This document shows positions 1 through 7,897 of a stretch of DNA of 10,722 bases, in pieces. This stretch comes from Gammaproteobacteria bacterium (GTDB lineage: Bacteria; Pseudomonadota; Gammaproteobacteria; Pseudomonadales; Azotimanducaceae_A): positions 1-10,722 of the forward strand of contig JAPOON010000548.1 in the NCBI GenBank assembly GCA_026713405.1, written 5' to 3'. The position numbers and the translations under genes are program-made. Each line of letters opens with the position of its first letter. Position 1 is the first letter of the stretch. The notes under the pieces were generated by a model. It did no database searches, was not told the origin of the DNA, and saw only the letters and a list, made by a program, of their open reading frames with translations.

Positions 1-69
1 TACGACAACGAGTGGGGCTATTCGAACCGGGTCTGCGACCTGCTCGCCACCATGGCGGAACTGGAGTAG
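1..69 (+). CDS. gap: Glyceraldehyde-3-phosphate dehydrogenase, C-terminal end (partial)
   Basis: The first 22 codons of the window read YDNEWGYSNRVCDLL followed by ATMAELE and a TAG stop at 67-69. The YDNEWGYSNR block is the highly conserved C-terminal signature of type I glyceraldehyde-3-phosphate dehydrogenase, the cytoplasmic glycolytic and gluconeogenic enzyme that interconverts glyceraldehyde 3-phosphate and 1,3-bisphosphoglycerate with NAD(P). Only the last part of the catalytic domain is visible; the catalytic Cys and the Rossmann domain lie upstream of the window. The next gene follows at once or overlaps it, so the serine hydrolase could be cotranscribed with gap. Which gap paralogue this is, and its cofactor preference, cannot be told from this fragment. 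Confidence 0.93.
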   Translation, partial: YDNEWGYSNRVCDLLATMAELE

Positions 70-1268
70 CGCGCATCGTTCTGCTGCTTCGGGCCCTTGC
101 CGTTCCGCTCGCCACCGGCTGCACCGCGCTCTTCCTGGGCGGCGCGGCCACAGGCGCCGCTGCCGACCAAGACGATGGCGCCTGGCCGGAACCCAAGCAG
201 ATTCTCGTCTGGAGCCCCGCCCGGCGCCTGCGTGCGTTCAGCGACTACGCCGGCACCTTCCCCACGAGGCCGGTCCGGGCCGGCGGCCGCGCCCACCCCC
301 TGCCCCCTGCCCTGCGCGACCTTGCGGCACTGTCCTACGACCTGGAAGGGGAGCGCTACAGCCTGGACGATTTCGTCCGGGAGACCCACATCGCCGGATT
401 GATCGTGGTGCATGGGGGCCGGGTACGCTACGAACGATACGAACTCGGCAACGATCCATCGACCCTGTGGGTGAGTTATTCCATCGCAAAATCGGTGGTG
501 AGCCTGCTCTACGGCGCGGCCCTGGCCGATGGCTACGTCGAAAGCCTGGACGATCCGGTGGTCCGCTATCTCCCGAGGCTGGCCGGAGGCGCGTACGACC
601 AGGTGACGATCGAACAGCTTCTGCAGATGTCCTCCGGGGTCGCATGGAATGAAGACTACGAAGACCCGGAAGCGGACGTATCGCAGAGCCCGATCGCCAT
701 CCTGCCCTTCCTCGACTACATGCGTGCCCTGCCCACCGCCGCGCCTCCCGGCACCCGTTTCAACTATTCCACCGGAGAGACGAGCCTGGCCGGCGCCGTG
801 CTGCGCGCCGCCATCGGCAACAACCTGGCAACGTACCTGAGCCACAGGATCTGGCGCCCCTTCGGCATGGAAGCGGACGCCAACTGGATGATCGGCGCCC
901 CGGGCGGCGCCGAGTACGGAGGCTGCTGCATCAGCGCGACGCTGCGCGACTACGCGCGCATCGGCCTGTTCGCGCTTGCGGAGGGAACCGCGGGGGACGG
1001 CCAAAGGCTGTTGCCCCACGGCTGGATGGCGCGTTCGACCACTCCGGCGGACACCAACGCAGGTTACGGTTATTTCTGGTGGCTGCGACCGGACGGCACT
1101 TACGCCGCCCTCGGAATTTTCGGACAGATGATCTGGATCGACCCTCGCTCCGGGACCGTGGTCGCCATGCACAGCGCCTGGCCCCGGGCCACGGATGCGC
1201 GGCTGTCGGCGCACCGCTGGGCCATGGTGGAAGCCATCGCCGCCGCTCTGGCCGCCGGGGATTCGTAA
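12..1268 (+). CDS. Exported serine hydrolase, beta-lactamase / 6-aminohexanoate-dimer hydrolase type
   Basis: Numbered from the GTG at 12, the protein has the class C beta-lactamase fold motifs: SIAK at 157-160 (nucleophile Ser157 and Lys160 of SxxK), YST at 252-254 (general-base Tyr252), and GIFGQ at 368-372 near the C terminus in place of the KTG box. GYGYFWW at 351-357 and the GIFGQ form resemble the NylB-like 6-aminohexanoate-dimer hydrolase and esterase group more than true beta-lactamases. Residues 22-51 look like a signal peptide ending AAA-DQDD, so a periplasmic location is inferred. The substrate is unknown. The start is doubtful: GTG 12 lies inside gap and has no Shine-Dalgarno, and residues 1-21 are just gap sequence read in another frame. 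The natural start by position would be codon 75, preceded by GGAG at 63-66, but it is ATC. No ATG, GTG or TTG occurs in frame between 12 and the signal peptide. Family call is firm; start is not. Confidence 0.85.
   Translation: MGLFEPGLRPARHHGGTGVARIVLLLRALAVPLATGCTALFLGGAATGAAADQDDGAWPEPKQILVWSPARRLRAFSDYAGTFPTRPVRAGGRAHPLPPALRDLAALSYDLEGERYSLDDFVRETHIAGLIVVHGGRVRYERYELGNDPSTLWVSYSIAKSVVSLLYGAALADGYVESLDDPVVRYLPRLAGGAYDQVTIEQLLQMSSGVAWNEDYEDPEADVSQSPIAILPFLDYMRALPTAAPPGTRFNYSTGETSLAGAVLRAAIGNNLATYLSHRIWRPFGMEADANWMIGAPGGAEYGGCCISATLRDYARIGLFALAEGTAGDGQRLLPHGWMARSTTPADTNAGYGYFWWLRPDGTYAALGIFGQMIWIDPRSGTVVAMHSAWPRATDARLSAHRWAMVEAIAAALAAGDS
63..77 (+). promoter_or_regulatory. Shine-Dalgarno followed by an ATC codon at the expected start
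   Basis: GGAG at 63-66 overlaps the end of gap. Eight bases later, in the serine hydrolase frame, is ATC (75-77), followed by GTT CTG CTG CTT, the start of a hydrophobic signal sequence. The spacing is what one expects for a start codon. ATC is an extremely rare initiator, so this is either a non-canonical start, a mutated ATG or a sequence error. Confidence 0.45.
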
Positions 1269-1544
1269 CGCTTTGATGTCATAATCGGCGCCACGGTGAA
1301 CGAACCGTCACTAGAATCCTTGAGCGGCCTTGACGTGGACAGATGAGTTGCATTTTCGAACTACCTGTCCAAGTAGCGGAGCAACTTGAGCGCGTAGCCA
1401 AGCAATGCGCCTATCCCGACTGACAATGCCGCATCAGCGTGCCCACAAGCGCCCATCTGCGTTGTCGTCGGCTCTTCACGTATCCTGGTTACGTCGGCGA
1501 GCCTCCGCGGCGCATTCCGGCTCGCGACAGAAGTACACCCGCGC
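1269..1544. other. Intergenic region upstream of phoR, less GC-rich
   Basis: These 276 bases hold no convincing gene. Positions 1341-1420 are about 52 percent G+C against about 74 percent in a sampled stretch of the flippase gene (9421-9500), typical of a regulatory or anciently acquired segment. A short inverted repeat, ACGGT (1293-1297) and ACCGT (1304-1308) with a 6-base loop, follows the serine hydrolase stop, but it lacks a T-run and is not a convincing terminator. A minus-strand frame of 31 codons at 1361-1456 exists but has no supporting evidence. The promoter for the phoR-pst-phoU operon is expected here. Confidence 0.6.
1462..1486 (+). promoter_or_regulatory. Candidate Pho box and -10 element upstream of phoR (weak)
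   Basis: TTGTCGT (1462-1468) and TCTTCAC (1473-1479) sit 11 bases apart, the spacing of the two halves of a PhoB binding site. They match the CTGTCAT and CTGTCAC half-sites at 5 of 7 and 4 of 7 positions. TATCCT follows directly at 1481-1486 as a possible -10, with no good -35, as in PhoB-activated promoters where the Pho box replaces it. The match is degenerate and the assignment rests mostly on position, 59 bases ahead of the phoR start. Confidence 0.2.
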
Positions 1545-2828
1545 GTGACACCCAAATCTGACGAATATCTCCGATTGACCGTTCTGGTGCTGGTCGCCGC
1601 GCTGGCCGGGTGGCTGCTGTCGAGCGTTGCCTGGGGTCTCGCCACGGGCCTGGCGGGGCTTGTCACGCTCAACTGGCTCGACTACCGCGAGTTCCTCCGG
1701 TGGTCCCGAGCGCCGCTGACGCGTCCGGCGGCCCGCAGCAGTTTCTGGCAGGCCCCGCTCGACCGGCTGTTCCGCACCATCCGCGGCGGCCGCGAGCGCA
1801 GCCGCTCTCTCGCCACGAGGCTCAGGTTCCTGGAATCCACGGCCGACGGGTTGCCGGATGCCTGGGTGATGGTGCGGGGACTGGGCGAAATCGAGCAGGT
1901 CAACAGCACCGCGCAGCGCCTGCTCGGGCTCGGGCCCGACGACGGGGGCCAGAACCTGCTTGGGCTGGTGCGGGACCCGGCCCTGGTCGCCCTGATGAAC
2001 GGCGAGATCGAGGAGGAACTGATCGAAATCGCATCCCCCTTGCACGATCAGATGCGCCTGGAAATACGGCGCATCCCCCTCGATGAGCGCACGCTCTTCA
2101 TCGCCCGGGACGTGACCGAGCTGAATCGCCTGTTGTCCATGCGCCAGGACTTCATCGCCAACGTATCCCATGAGCTGCGCACGCCGCTCACGGTCATCCT
2201 GGGCTACCTCGAATCCATCGCCGACGAACCGCTCGACCCGGGCCTGGTGGAGGAACTGGCCCAGCGCATGAGCCCACCGGCCCAGCGCATGAAATCCCTG
2301 GTGGAAGACCTCCTCACCCTGACCCGGCTTGAATCCGCGCCGCAGCCCAACGCCGAGACCATCGAGGCTGTCGACGGCGGCAAGCTACTGCAATCGTTGC
2401 GCATGGAAGCCGAGCAACTCTCCGGGCGGAAACATGAACTGGTCTTCGACACCGAAGCCGACCTCGTTGTCGAGTGCGTGCCGGGCGAGGTACAGAGCGC
2501 CTTCTCGAACCTGATCGCCAACGCCATCCGCTACAGCCCGGACGGGGGCCGTATCACGGTACGCTGGTTCAGGAGCAGCGAGGGTGCCCGCTTCGAAGTG
2601 GAGGATCACGGGGTCGGCATCGCCCCGGAACACCTGTCGCGAATTACGGAGCGCTTCTACCGCATCGATCTTGCCGGTGCGCGGGTTCGCGGCGGCACCG
2701 GCCTCGGGCTGGCGATCGTCAAGCACATCCTGCGCCGGCACAACACCCGGCTGCAGGTGGAAAGTGAACTGGGCAAGGGCAGCCTGTTTTTCTGTGTCTT
2801 TGCGCTCAAGTATCAACTGGAGTCATGA
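1545..2828 (+). CDS. phoR: Phosphate regulon sensor histidine kinase PhoR
   Basis: Membrane-bound kinase (427 aa) that autophosphorylates and passes phosphate to the response regulator PhoB when phosphate is scarce. Residues 11-43 are hydrophobic and can form the short PhoR-type membrane hairpin without a large periplasmic sensor domain. Residues 95-190 fit the PAS region (ending IARDVTE). The dimerisation box [13 protein letters not shown] at 203-215 carries phospho-acceptor His209. The ATPase domain shows the N box with [12 protein letters not shown] at 321-332, the G1 box DHGVGIAP at 354-361, an F box TERFYR at 368-373 and the G2 box GGTGLGLA at 383-390. TERFYR and the C-terminal ESELGKGS are typical of PhoR. 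The start is GTG 1545, with only a weak upstream purine stretch. Its TGA overlaps the pstS ATG (ATGA at 2825-2828), implying coupled translation. PhoB is usually encoded just upstream, but none is in this window. Confidence 0.92.
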   Translation: MTPKSDEYLRLTVLVLVAALAGWLLSSVAWGLATGLAGLVTLNWLDYREFLRWSRAPLTRPAARSSFWQAPLDRLFRTIRGGRERSRSLATRLRFLESTADGLPDAWVMVRGLGEIEQVNSTAQRLLGLGPDDGGQNLLGLVRDPALVALMNGEIEEELIEIASPLHDQMRLEIRRIPLDERTLFIARDVTELNRLLSMRQDFIANVSHELRTPLTVILGYLESIADEPLDPGLVEELAQRMSPPAQRMKSLVEDLLTLTRLESAPQPNAETIEAVDGGKLLQSLRMEAEQLSGRKHELVFDTEADLVVECVPGEVQSAFSNLIANAIRYSPDGGRITVRWFRSSEGARFEVEDHGVGIAPEHLSRITERFYRIDLAGARVRGGTGLGLAIVKHILRRHNTRLQVESELGKGSLFFCVFALKYQLES

Positions 2829-3856
2829 AGCGCCCACACCGTCCATCGCCCCTCGCAACCGGCGCTGTCCGCTTCCGGCGGATCGGCCGGTTGCTGCTGC
2901 CCCTATGGGCAATCGGTGTCCTGTTCCTGTCGACTCTTTCGCCGGCGAGGCCCGTTGCAGCCACTTGCGGCGAGCTGCCCGCCTACCAGCGCGTCAGCGG
3001 CGTGTCCGGCAATCTTTCCAGCGTCGGCTCGGACACCCTGGCCAACCTCATGACGAGCTGGACGGCAGCCTTCAGAAACGCATATCCCGATGTCTACATC
3101 CAGGTGCAGGCTGCCGGGTCGTCCACCGCGCCGGCGGCGCTCATCCAGGGAACCTCGAACCTGGGGCCAATGAGCCGCCCCATGAAAGCCAGCGAACGCG
3201 CAGCCTTCGAGAAGAAGTACGGCTACCGTCCGGCGGGCATCCGCGTCGCCCTGGACGCGCTGGCCATCTACGTGCACAAGGACAACCCGCTCGAATCCAT
3301 GAGCATCGCGCAGGTCGATGCGGTTTTCTCCGCCACCCAGCGATGCGGCAGCGCCACGGACATCGCCACCTGGGGTGAACTCGGCCTGACCGGTTCCTGG
3401 ACGGACCGGCCCATCCAGCTTTACGGGCGCAACTCGGTGTCCGGAACCTACGGGTATTTCAAGACCGCGGCACTCTGTTCCGGCGATTTCAAGAACACGG
3501 TCAGCGAACAGCCCGGCTCCGCCTCGGTCGTGCAGGCCGTCACATCATCGCTGAACGGCATCGGTTACTCGGGAATCGGTCATGAGACCCCCGGAGTACG
3601 CACCGTCGCGATATCCCGGCATGACGATGAGCCGGCGGTGGACGCGTCTTTCGACAACGCGGTCAATCGCATATATCCCCTGGCCCGCTTTCTCTATATC
3701 TACGTGAACAAGCAGCCCGGCACGCCCCTCGCTCCCCTGGAATTGGAATTTCTGAAGCTCGTGCTGTCTAAGGATGGGCAGGAAGTCGTGGCCAAGGACG
3801 GATACATCCCGCTGCCGGTAGATGTCGCCGAACTGGAACTCGAAAAACTGCACTGA
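2825..3856 (+). CDS. pstS: Periplasmic phosphate-binding protein PstS
   Basis: Substrate-binding subunit of the high-affinity phosphate ABC transporter, 343 aa. A basic N-region and a hydrophobic core at about residues 21-39 end in PVAA-TC, giving a likely signal peptidase I cut after Ala46. The first residue after the cut is Thr47 and Cys48 follows it, so this is not a proper lipobox. The mature protein has the phosphate-contacting motifs of the family: VGSDTL at 67-72, AGSSTAP at 97-103, MSRPMK at 116-121 and [12 protein letters not shown] at 201-212. Cys174 and Cys218 may form a disulfide, leaving Cys48 as a third cysteine. Start ATG 2825 overlaps the phoR stop. A 189-base gap with a hairpin separates it from pstC, consistent with extra PstS being made relative to the membrane subunits. 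The family call is strong; phosphate specificity follows from the motifs and the operon. Confidence 0.93.
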   Translation: MKRPHRPSPLATGAVRFRRIGRLLLPLWAIGVLFLSTLSPARPVAATCGELPAYQRVSGVSGNLSSVGSDTLANLMTSWTAAFRNAYPDVYIQVQAAGSSTAPAALIQGTSNLGPMSRPMKASERAAFEKKYGYRPAGIRVALDALAIYVHKDNPLESMSIAQVDAVFSATQRCGSATDIATWGELGLTGSWTDRPIQLYGRNSVSGTYGYFKTAALCSGDFKNTVSEQPGSASVVQAVTSSLNGIGYSGIGHETPGVRTVAISRHDDEPAVDASFDNAVNRIYPLARFLYIYVNKQPGTPLAPLELEFLKLVLSKDGQEVVAKDGYIPLPVDVAELELEKLH

Positions 3857-3894
3857 CCCATCCCTTCCAGGGCCGAAACAGGCGCAGTGCCGTT

Positions 3895-3922
3895 ACCCGC
3901 CGGGCCTTCCCATCAGGCGGGT
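3895..3922 (+). other. Hairpin between pstS and pstC
   Basis: ACCCGCC (3895-3901) pairs perfectly with GGCGGGT (3916-3922), and inside the loop GGG (3902-3904) can pair with CCC (3909-3911). The following bases are not T-rich, so a rho-independent terminator is unlikely. Placed 38 bases after the pstS stop, it could stabilise or terminate part of the pstS message and so favour high PstS levels, as known for binding proteins of ABC operons. That role is inferred. The rest of the 3857-4045 spacer shows a TAGAAT (3958-3963) that could be a weak -10, and an ATGTCAT (3932-3938) like a single Pho half-site. Confidence 0.45.
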
Positions 3923-4045
3923 CGCTGCCGGATGTCATGGACGGATAGCCGCAAGCGTAGAATGGCAGTTGATTCCAGGCTGCCCGAGGAACGAGATTGA
4001 GAGAAGGCCGGCACATCGGCGTCCAGCGCAGCAGACCGGTGCGGC

Positions 4046-6241
4046 GTGCGGACTGACCGCCACCGCCTGGTGGACACCCTGACAAGAAGGCTCGTCGCCC
4101 TCGGCGGCTGGAGCGTGCTGGCGGCGTTCGCCCTGATCTTCTTTTTCCTGCTATGGGTCGTCGCACCCATATTCGCCCCGGTAAGCGTAGAGCGCCTGTA
4201 CGGGGTGGACACGGGAAGCGCCGACCCCCTCGCCATCGCCACCAGCGACACCTCCGATGTCGCCTCGCTCATCACCCGGGACGGCAAACTCGTCTTCACG
4301 GAGATGAATTCCGCAACGGGCGCCCCCGCCGTCAGCCGCAGTTTCGCCCTCATTGATCTGCCGGTAAAGGCGGTCAAACCGGTGTATCCGTCCGACAGTA
4401 CGTTCGCGCTGCTCACCGGGGACAACAGGATTCACTTCTACCGCATCGTCCATGAACCGCGCTTCACCAACGAATCGAGATCGATGGCAAGCCGTTTCGA
4501 TGCGCTGTTCGACGGTACGGCGCTGCCCCTCCACTCTTTCGTTGAAAGCGATGTCGTCGCCCACGACGTGTTCATGGACGGCAATCGCATGCAGGTCGCG
4601 ATCCTGGGCGAGTCCGGGGAGACCGTACTGCTCGAGTTTTCGGACCTGGACGACGCGCGGCCCCTGGGCGATCCGCGCGGCAGCCGGCTCGAGCGCGCCG
4701 GCGATGCCGTGAATGTCGTATTCGGGCCCGGGGGGCGCTGGCTGTACCGTTTCTCGGAAAAAGGCTCTTACCGGCTGACCGACATCGCCCGTCCGGAAAC
4801 CCCCGTCGAACAGGGCGCCGGGCAACTCGTGGGGGAGGCGGACCGGATGACGGCCATGGAAATGCTCCTCGGGCGCTACTCCGTCCTGGTGGCCGATGAG
4901 CGCGGCATCGTTACCCAGTGGTCCCTGCGGCGCGACGGTGCAACCACGGAGCTGGCGCCGGTCCGGCAATTCCGCTTCGAGAGCCCCGTCGATGCCATGC
5001 AGGCAGAGCCGAGGCGCAAGGGTTTCGTCGCCTTCGCGCGCGACCACCACGCACACCTGGTGCACACCACCTCGCAACGGGTACTGGAGTCGTTCCGGTT
5101 CGAACCCGGGCCGACTCCGCCCCTGGCCGCCTTTTCGCCGGCCGCAGACCGGTTGGTGCTCGCCGGGCCGGGTCGCCTGGACGCCTACGCGGTTCACAAC
5201 AACCATCCGGAGATATCCTGGTCGACCCTGTGGCGCCGGGTCTGGTACGAGGGCTACGACGAGCCGGTCTACAACTGGCAGAGTTCCTCCGCCGACATCG
5301 ATTTCGAGCCCAAGTTCTCGCTCACCCCGCTGCTCTTCGGAACGCTGAAAGCCGCCTTCTATGCCCTGCTGTTCGCCGTGCCCCTGGCGGTGATGGGCGC
5401 CGTGTACACGGCCTGTTTCATGAGCCCCCGCATGCGGCGCTGGATCAAGCCCGGCATCGAGATGATGGCCGGACTGCCCACCGTGGTGCTGGGATTTCTG
5501 GCCGGGCTTTGGCTGGCGCCGCTGGTCGAGAACATGTTGAGCGCCGTGCTGCTGTCACTGGTCGCCCTGCCCCTTGCGGTGCTGGCCTGCGCCTTCGCCT
5601 GGCAATGGCTGCCCGGCCGACTGGCGACGCGCCTCGAGGGCTGGCTGGCCCTGGTGACGATTCCGGTGCTGGCCACCACCGCCTGGCTCGTCTTTTCCTT
5701 CGATGTGCAACTGGAAGCGGCGTTGTTCGGCGGCGATGCCCGGTCCTGGCTGCAGAACTCGCTTGGTCTCGGTTACGACCAGCGTAACGCGCTCGTCGTC
5801 GGCATCGCCATGGGCTTCGCGGTGATCCCGTTCATCTTCTCGATGTCCGAACAGGCCATGGCCGACGTGCCCGCGCACCTCGTCCAGGGTTCCCTGGCGC
5901 TCGGAGCGACCCGCTGGCAGACGGTCAGCCGAATCGTGCTGCTGACCGCCGGGCCCGGGATTTTCTCGGCGATCATGGTGGGGCTCGGACGCGCCGTCGG
6001 CGAGACCATGATCGTTCTCATGGCGTCGGGAAACACGCCCATCCTGGACCTGAACATCTTCCAGGGCATGCGCACCTTCGCCGCGAACATTGCCGTCGAA
6101 CTGCCGGAAACCGAGGTCGCCTCATCGCACTACCGCATTCTCTTCCTGATCGCCCTCCTGCTGTTCGTGATGACCTTCGCCTTCAACACGGCCGCGGAAG
6201 TCGTGCGCGAGCGCCTGCGAGACCGGTATGCAAGGCTCTGA
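4046..6241 (+). CDS. pstC: Phosphate ABC transporter permease PstC, long form
   Basis: Inner-membrane channel subunit, 731 aa against about 320 in E. coli. The extra length is an N-terminal extension: a first membrane helix at about residues 21-44, then about 370 residues of soluble, presumably periplasmic sequence with repeated beta-strand-like segments (for example VNVVFGPGGRWLYRFSEKGS) suggestive of a beta-propeller. Similar extensions occur in Pseudomonas PstC. The permease core runs from about residue 425 to the end with several hydrophobic helices. The cytoplasmic EAA loop, including GSLALGATRWQ from residue 615, docks on the ATPase. The start GTG 4046 is the first start codon after an in-frame stop at 3998-4000; GTG 4070 is an alternative. 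The 3' end overlaps pstA by 14 bases. The frame is intact throughout, unlike its two downstream partners. Confidence 0.9.
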   Translation: MRTDRHRLVDTLTRRLVALGGWSVLAAFALIFFFLLWVVAPIFAPVSVERLYGVDTGSADPLAIATSDTSDVASLITRDGKLVFTEMNSATGAPAVSRSFALIDLPVKAVKPVYPSDSTFALLTGDNRIHFYRIVHEPRFTNESRSMASRFDALFDGTALPLHSFVESDVVAHDVFMDGNRMQVAILGESGETVLLEFSDLDDARPLGDPRGSRLERAGDAVNVVFGPGGRWLYRFSEKGSYRLTDIARPETPVEQGAGQLVGEADRMTAMEMLLGRYSVLVADERGIVTQWSLRRDGATTELAPVRQFRFESPVDAMQAEPRRKGFVAFARDHHAHLVHTTSQRVLESFRFEPGPTPPLAAFSPAADRLVLAGPGRLDAYAVHNNHPEISWSTLWRRVWYEGYDEPVYNWQSSSADIDFEPKFSLTPLLFGTLKAAFYALLFAVPLAVMGAVYTACFMSPRMRRWIKPGIEMMAGLPTVVLGFLAGLWLAPLVENMLSAVLLSLVALPLAVLACAFAWQWLPGRLATRLEGWLALVTIPVLATTAWLVFSFDVQLEAALFGGDARSWLQNSLGLGYDQRNALVVGIAMGFAVIPFIFSMSEQAMADVPAHLVQGSLALGATRWQTVSRIVLLTAGPGIFSAIMVGLGRAVGETMIVLMASGNTPILDLNIFQGMRTFAANIAVELPETEVASSHYRILFLIALLLFVMTFAFNTAAEVVRERLRDRYARL

Positions 6242-7890
6242 AGCTTCCCGCCGACCCGGTGCCTGGTGGAGGTCGGGCTCGCCGTGGATCTGGTTGAACG
6301 CCGCGGCCATCGGCGCCGGCATCCTGGCCGTGGCCGGCCTCTTCGTACTGCTCGCCGTTCGCGGTCTCGGCCACTTCTGGCCCAGCGAAGTGATCGCCTT
6401 CGACTATCGAACCGGGGCCGGCGGGCTGCACGTTGTCGGCGAACGTGCTGGACGGGAGACGATTTCCAGGCGTCAGTACCTCGAAGCGGCGGCAGAGCCC
6501 GGCACTGCTCCGGACCCCGTCGAACGCTGGCTCGTCAAGACGGGCAACCGGCGCGAGGCAGCACCGGATTTCCGATGGGTCTTCGCGCACCGGGTAACGG
6601 ACCTGACCGTGCCGCGGGATGTCGTCGTCTTCGAGCGCACCGAATGGGGGAATGCCTACGGGTTCCTGGTCGGGCTGGCTGAAGACGGGGTGCCGGTTTC
6701 CGGCGGCCCGACCTGGGCCGCACTGAGCGAGCGCATCGAGCGCGCCGGGCGCCTGCGCGCCGAGATAGGCGGGCTTCAGGACTCGGAGTTTCACGAGATC
6801 GACAACCAACTCGAAAGCCTGCGGCTCGAGCGCCGGCGGCGGGCGCTCGACGGCGTGACGAGGGTCGATGACATCGAGGCCCGGGAAGCGCGGCTGCAGG
6901 CCGCGTATCGCGCCGCGGCGGTCAGGCGAGCCGAACGTCGATGCGCTCGGCCGCGACAACGTGTCGATACGGTTGATGGACGGCGGCGAAGCCACCCTGC
7001 CGCTGGGCACGATCATCCGTGCCTGGCAGCCCAACCGCATGACCGCCTGGGGCAAGCTCGGCCACTACCTGGAGAGCCTCTGGAGATTCCTGAGCGAGCC
7101 TCCCCGGGAAGCGAATACCGAGGGCGGCGTCTTTCCGGCGATATTCGGAACCGTGATGATGGTACTGGTGATGTCCGTTCTGGTGGCGCCGTTCGGGGTG
7201 ATCGCGGCCCTCTACCTGCGTGAGTACGCGCCACAGGGCGGCGTGGTGCGCACGATCCGCATCGCGGTCCACAACCTGGCGGGGGTGCCGTCCATCGTCT
7301 ACGGCGTTTTCGGCCTGGGCTTCTTCGTCTATGCGGTGGGTGGCACCCTGGACGACCTGTTCTTCCGGGAAGCGCAACCCGCACCCACGTTCGGAACGCC
7401 CGGTCTGCTGTGGGCTTCCCTGACCCTGGCGCTGCTCACCGTTCCGGTGGTCATCGTTTCCGCCGAGGAGGGACTCGCGCGGGTCCCGCAGCGGATTCGC
7501 GAGGGCAGCCTGGCGCTCGGCGCCACCAAGGCGGAGACGCTTTTTCGCATGGTTCTGCCCATGGCCAGCCCCTCGATACTGACGGGCGTGATCCTCGCGG
7601 TGGCCCGGGCGGCCGGCGAGGTCGCGCCGCTCATGCTGGTGGGCGTGGTAAAACTCGCGCCGGCCCTGCCCGTGGACGGCAACTTTCCGTTCATTCACCT
7701 GGAGCGGCAGTTCATGCACCTCGGTTTCCACATCTACGATGTGGGTTTTCAGAGCCCCAACCCGGCGGCCGCCCGCCCGCTCGTCTTCGCCACCGCACTG
7801 CTGCTGGTCGTGATCGTCGTGGTGCTCAACCTCGCCGCCACGCTGCTGCGCAACCGCCTGGAAGCCCGCTACCGATACGTGGAGAATTGA
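6228..7890 (+). pseudogene. pstA: Phosphate ABC transporter permease PstA, long form, frameshifted as written
   Basis: The partner channel subunit of PstC is split over two frames. From ATG 6228 the first frame gives a membrane helix (about residues 21-45), a soluble segment containing FRWVFAHRVTDLTVPRDVVV, and a charged helical, probably coiled-coil stretch ending AAAVR near residue 233. This is the N-terminal extension typical of Pseudomonas-type PstA. It then runs out of frame to a stop at 7221-7223. The next frame takes over at GAG 6928 (EPNVDALGRDNVSIRLMDGG) and continues through the permease core with the EAA loop (REGSLALGATKAET) to TGA 7888-7890. Skipping one base, for example C6927, yields a continuous protein of about 553 aa, the normal length of the long form. 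The permease motifs are otherwise intact, so the lesion is recent or a sequence error. An open reading from GTG 6868 could still give a 340-aa permease-only fragment. Confidence 0.85.
6921..6934 (+). other. Frameshift point in pstA
   Basis: The upstream frame reads GTC AGG CGA GCC (6921-6932). The downstream frame reads GAG CCG AAC from 6928. Treating C6927 as extra gives AAAVR then EPNVDALG without interruption. A two-base loss nearby would also fit. No long homopolymer is present to explain a simple run-length error. Confidence 0.7.
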
Positions 7891-7897
7891 CCGCAGC

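Noticed and set aside
18..1214. Long minus-strand open frame opposite the serine hydrolase
   Set aside because: It lies opposite a gene with clear SxxK and Tyr motifs; long antisense frames are expected in GC-rich DNA, and the translation is Arg/Gly-rich with no motif.
1293..1308. Inverted repeat ACGGT/ACCGT after the serine hydrolase as a terminator
   Set aside because: The stem is only 5 bases and no T-run follows.
1276..1311. ATGTCAT (1276-1282) and CCGTCAC (1305-1311) as a Pho box
   Set aside because: The half-sites are 29 bases apart, not a multiple of the 11-base repeat, so they cannot form a normal PhoB site.
1361..1456. Minus-strand 31-codon frame encoding a short hydrophobic peptide (MGACGHADAALSVGIG start)
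   Set aside because: No Shine-Dalgarno, no recognisable family and a length expected by chance, so it is kept only as a remark under the spacer.
4151..5206. Long minus-strand open frame opposite pstC
   Set aside because: Shadow of the pstC extension in GC-rich DNA with no family signature; pstC continues intact on the + strand across it.
6921..6932. Programmed +1 frameshifting as the normal way of making PstA
   Set aside because: No such mechanism is known to me for pstA, there is no stop codon or clear stimulator at the site, and pstB has a similar shift with an unrelated sequence; decay or error is simpler.
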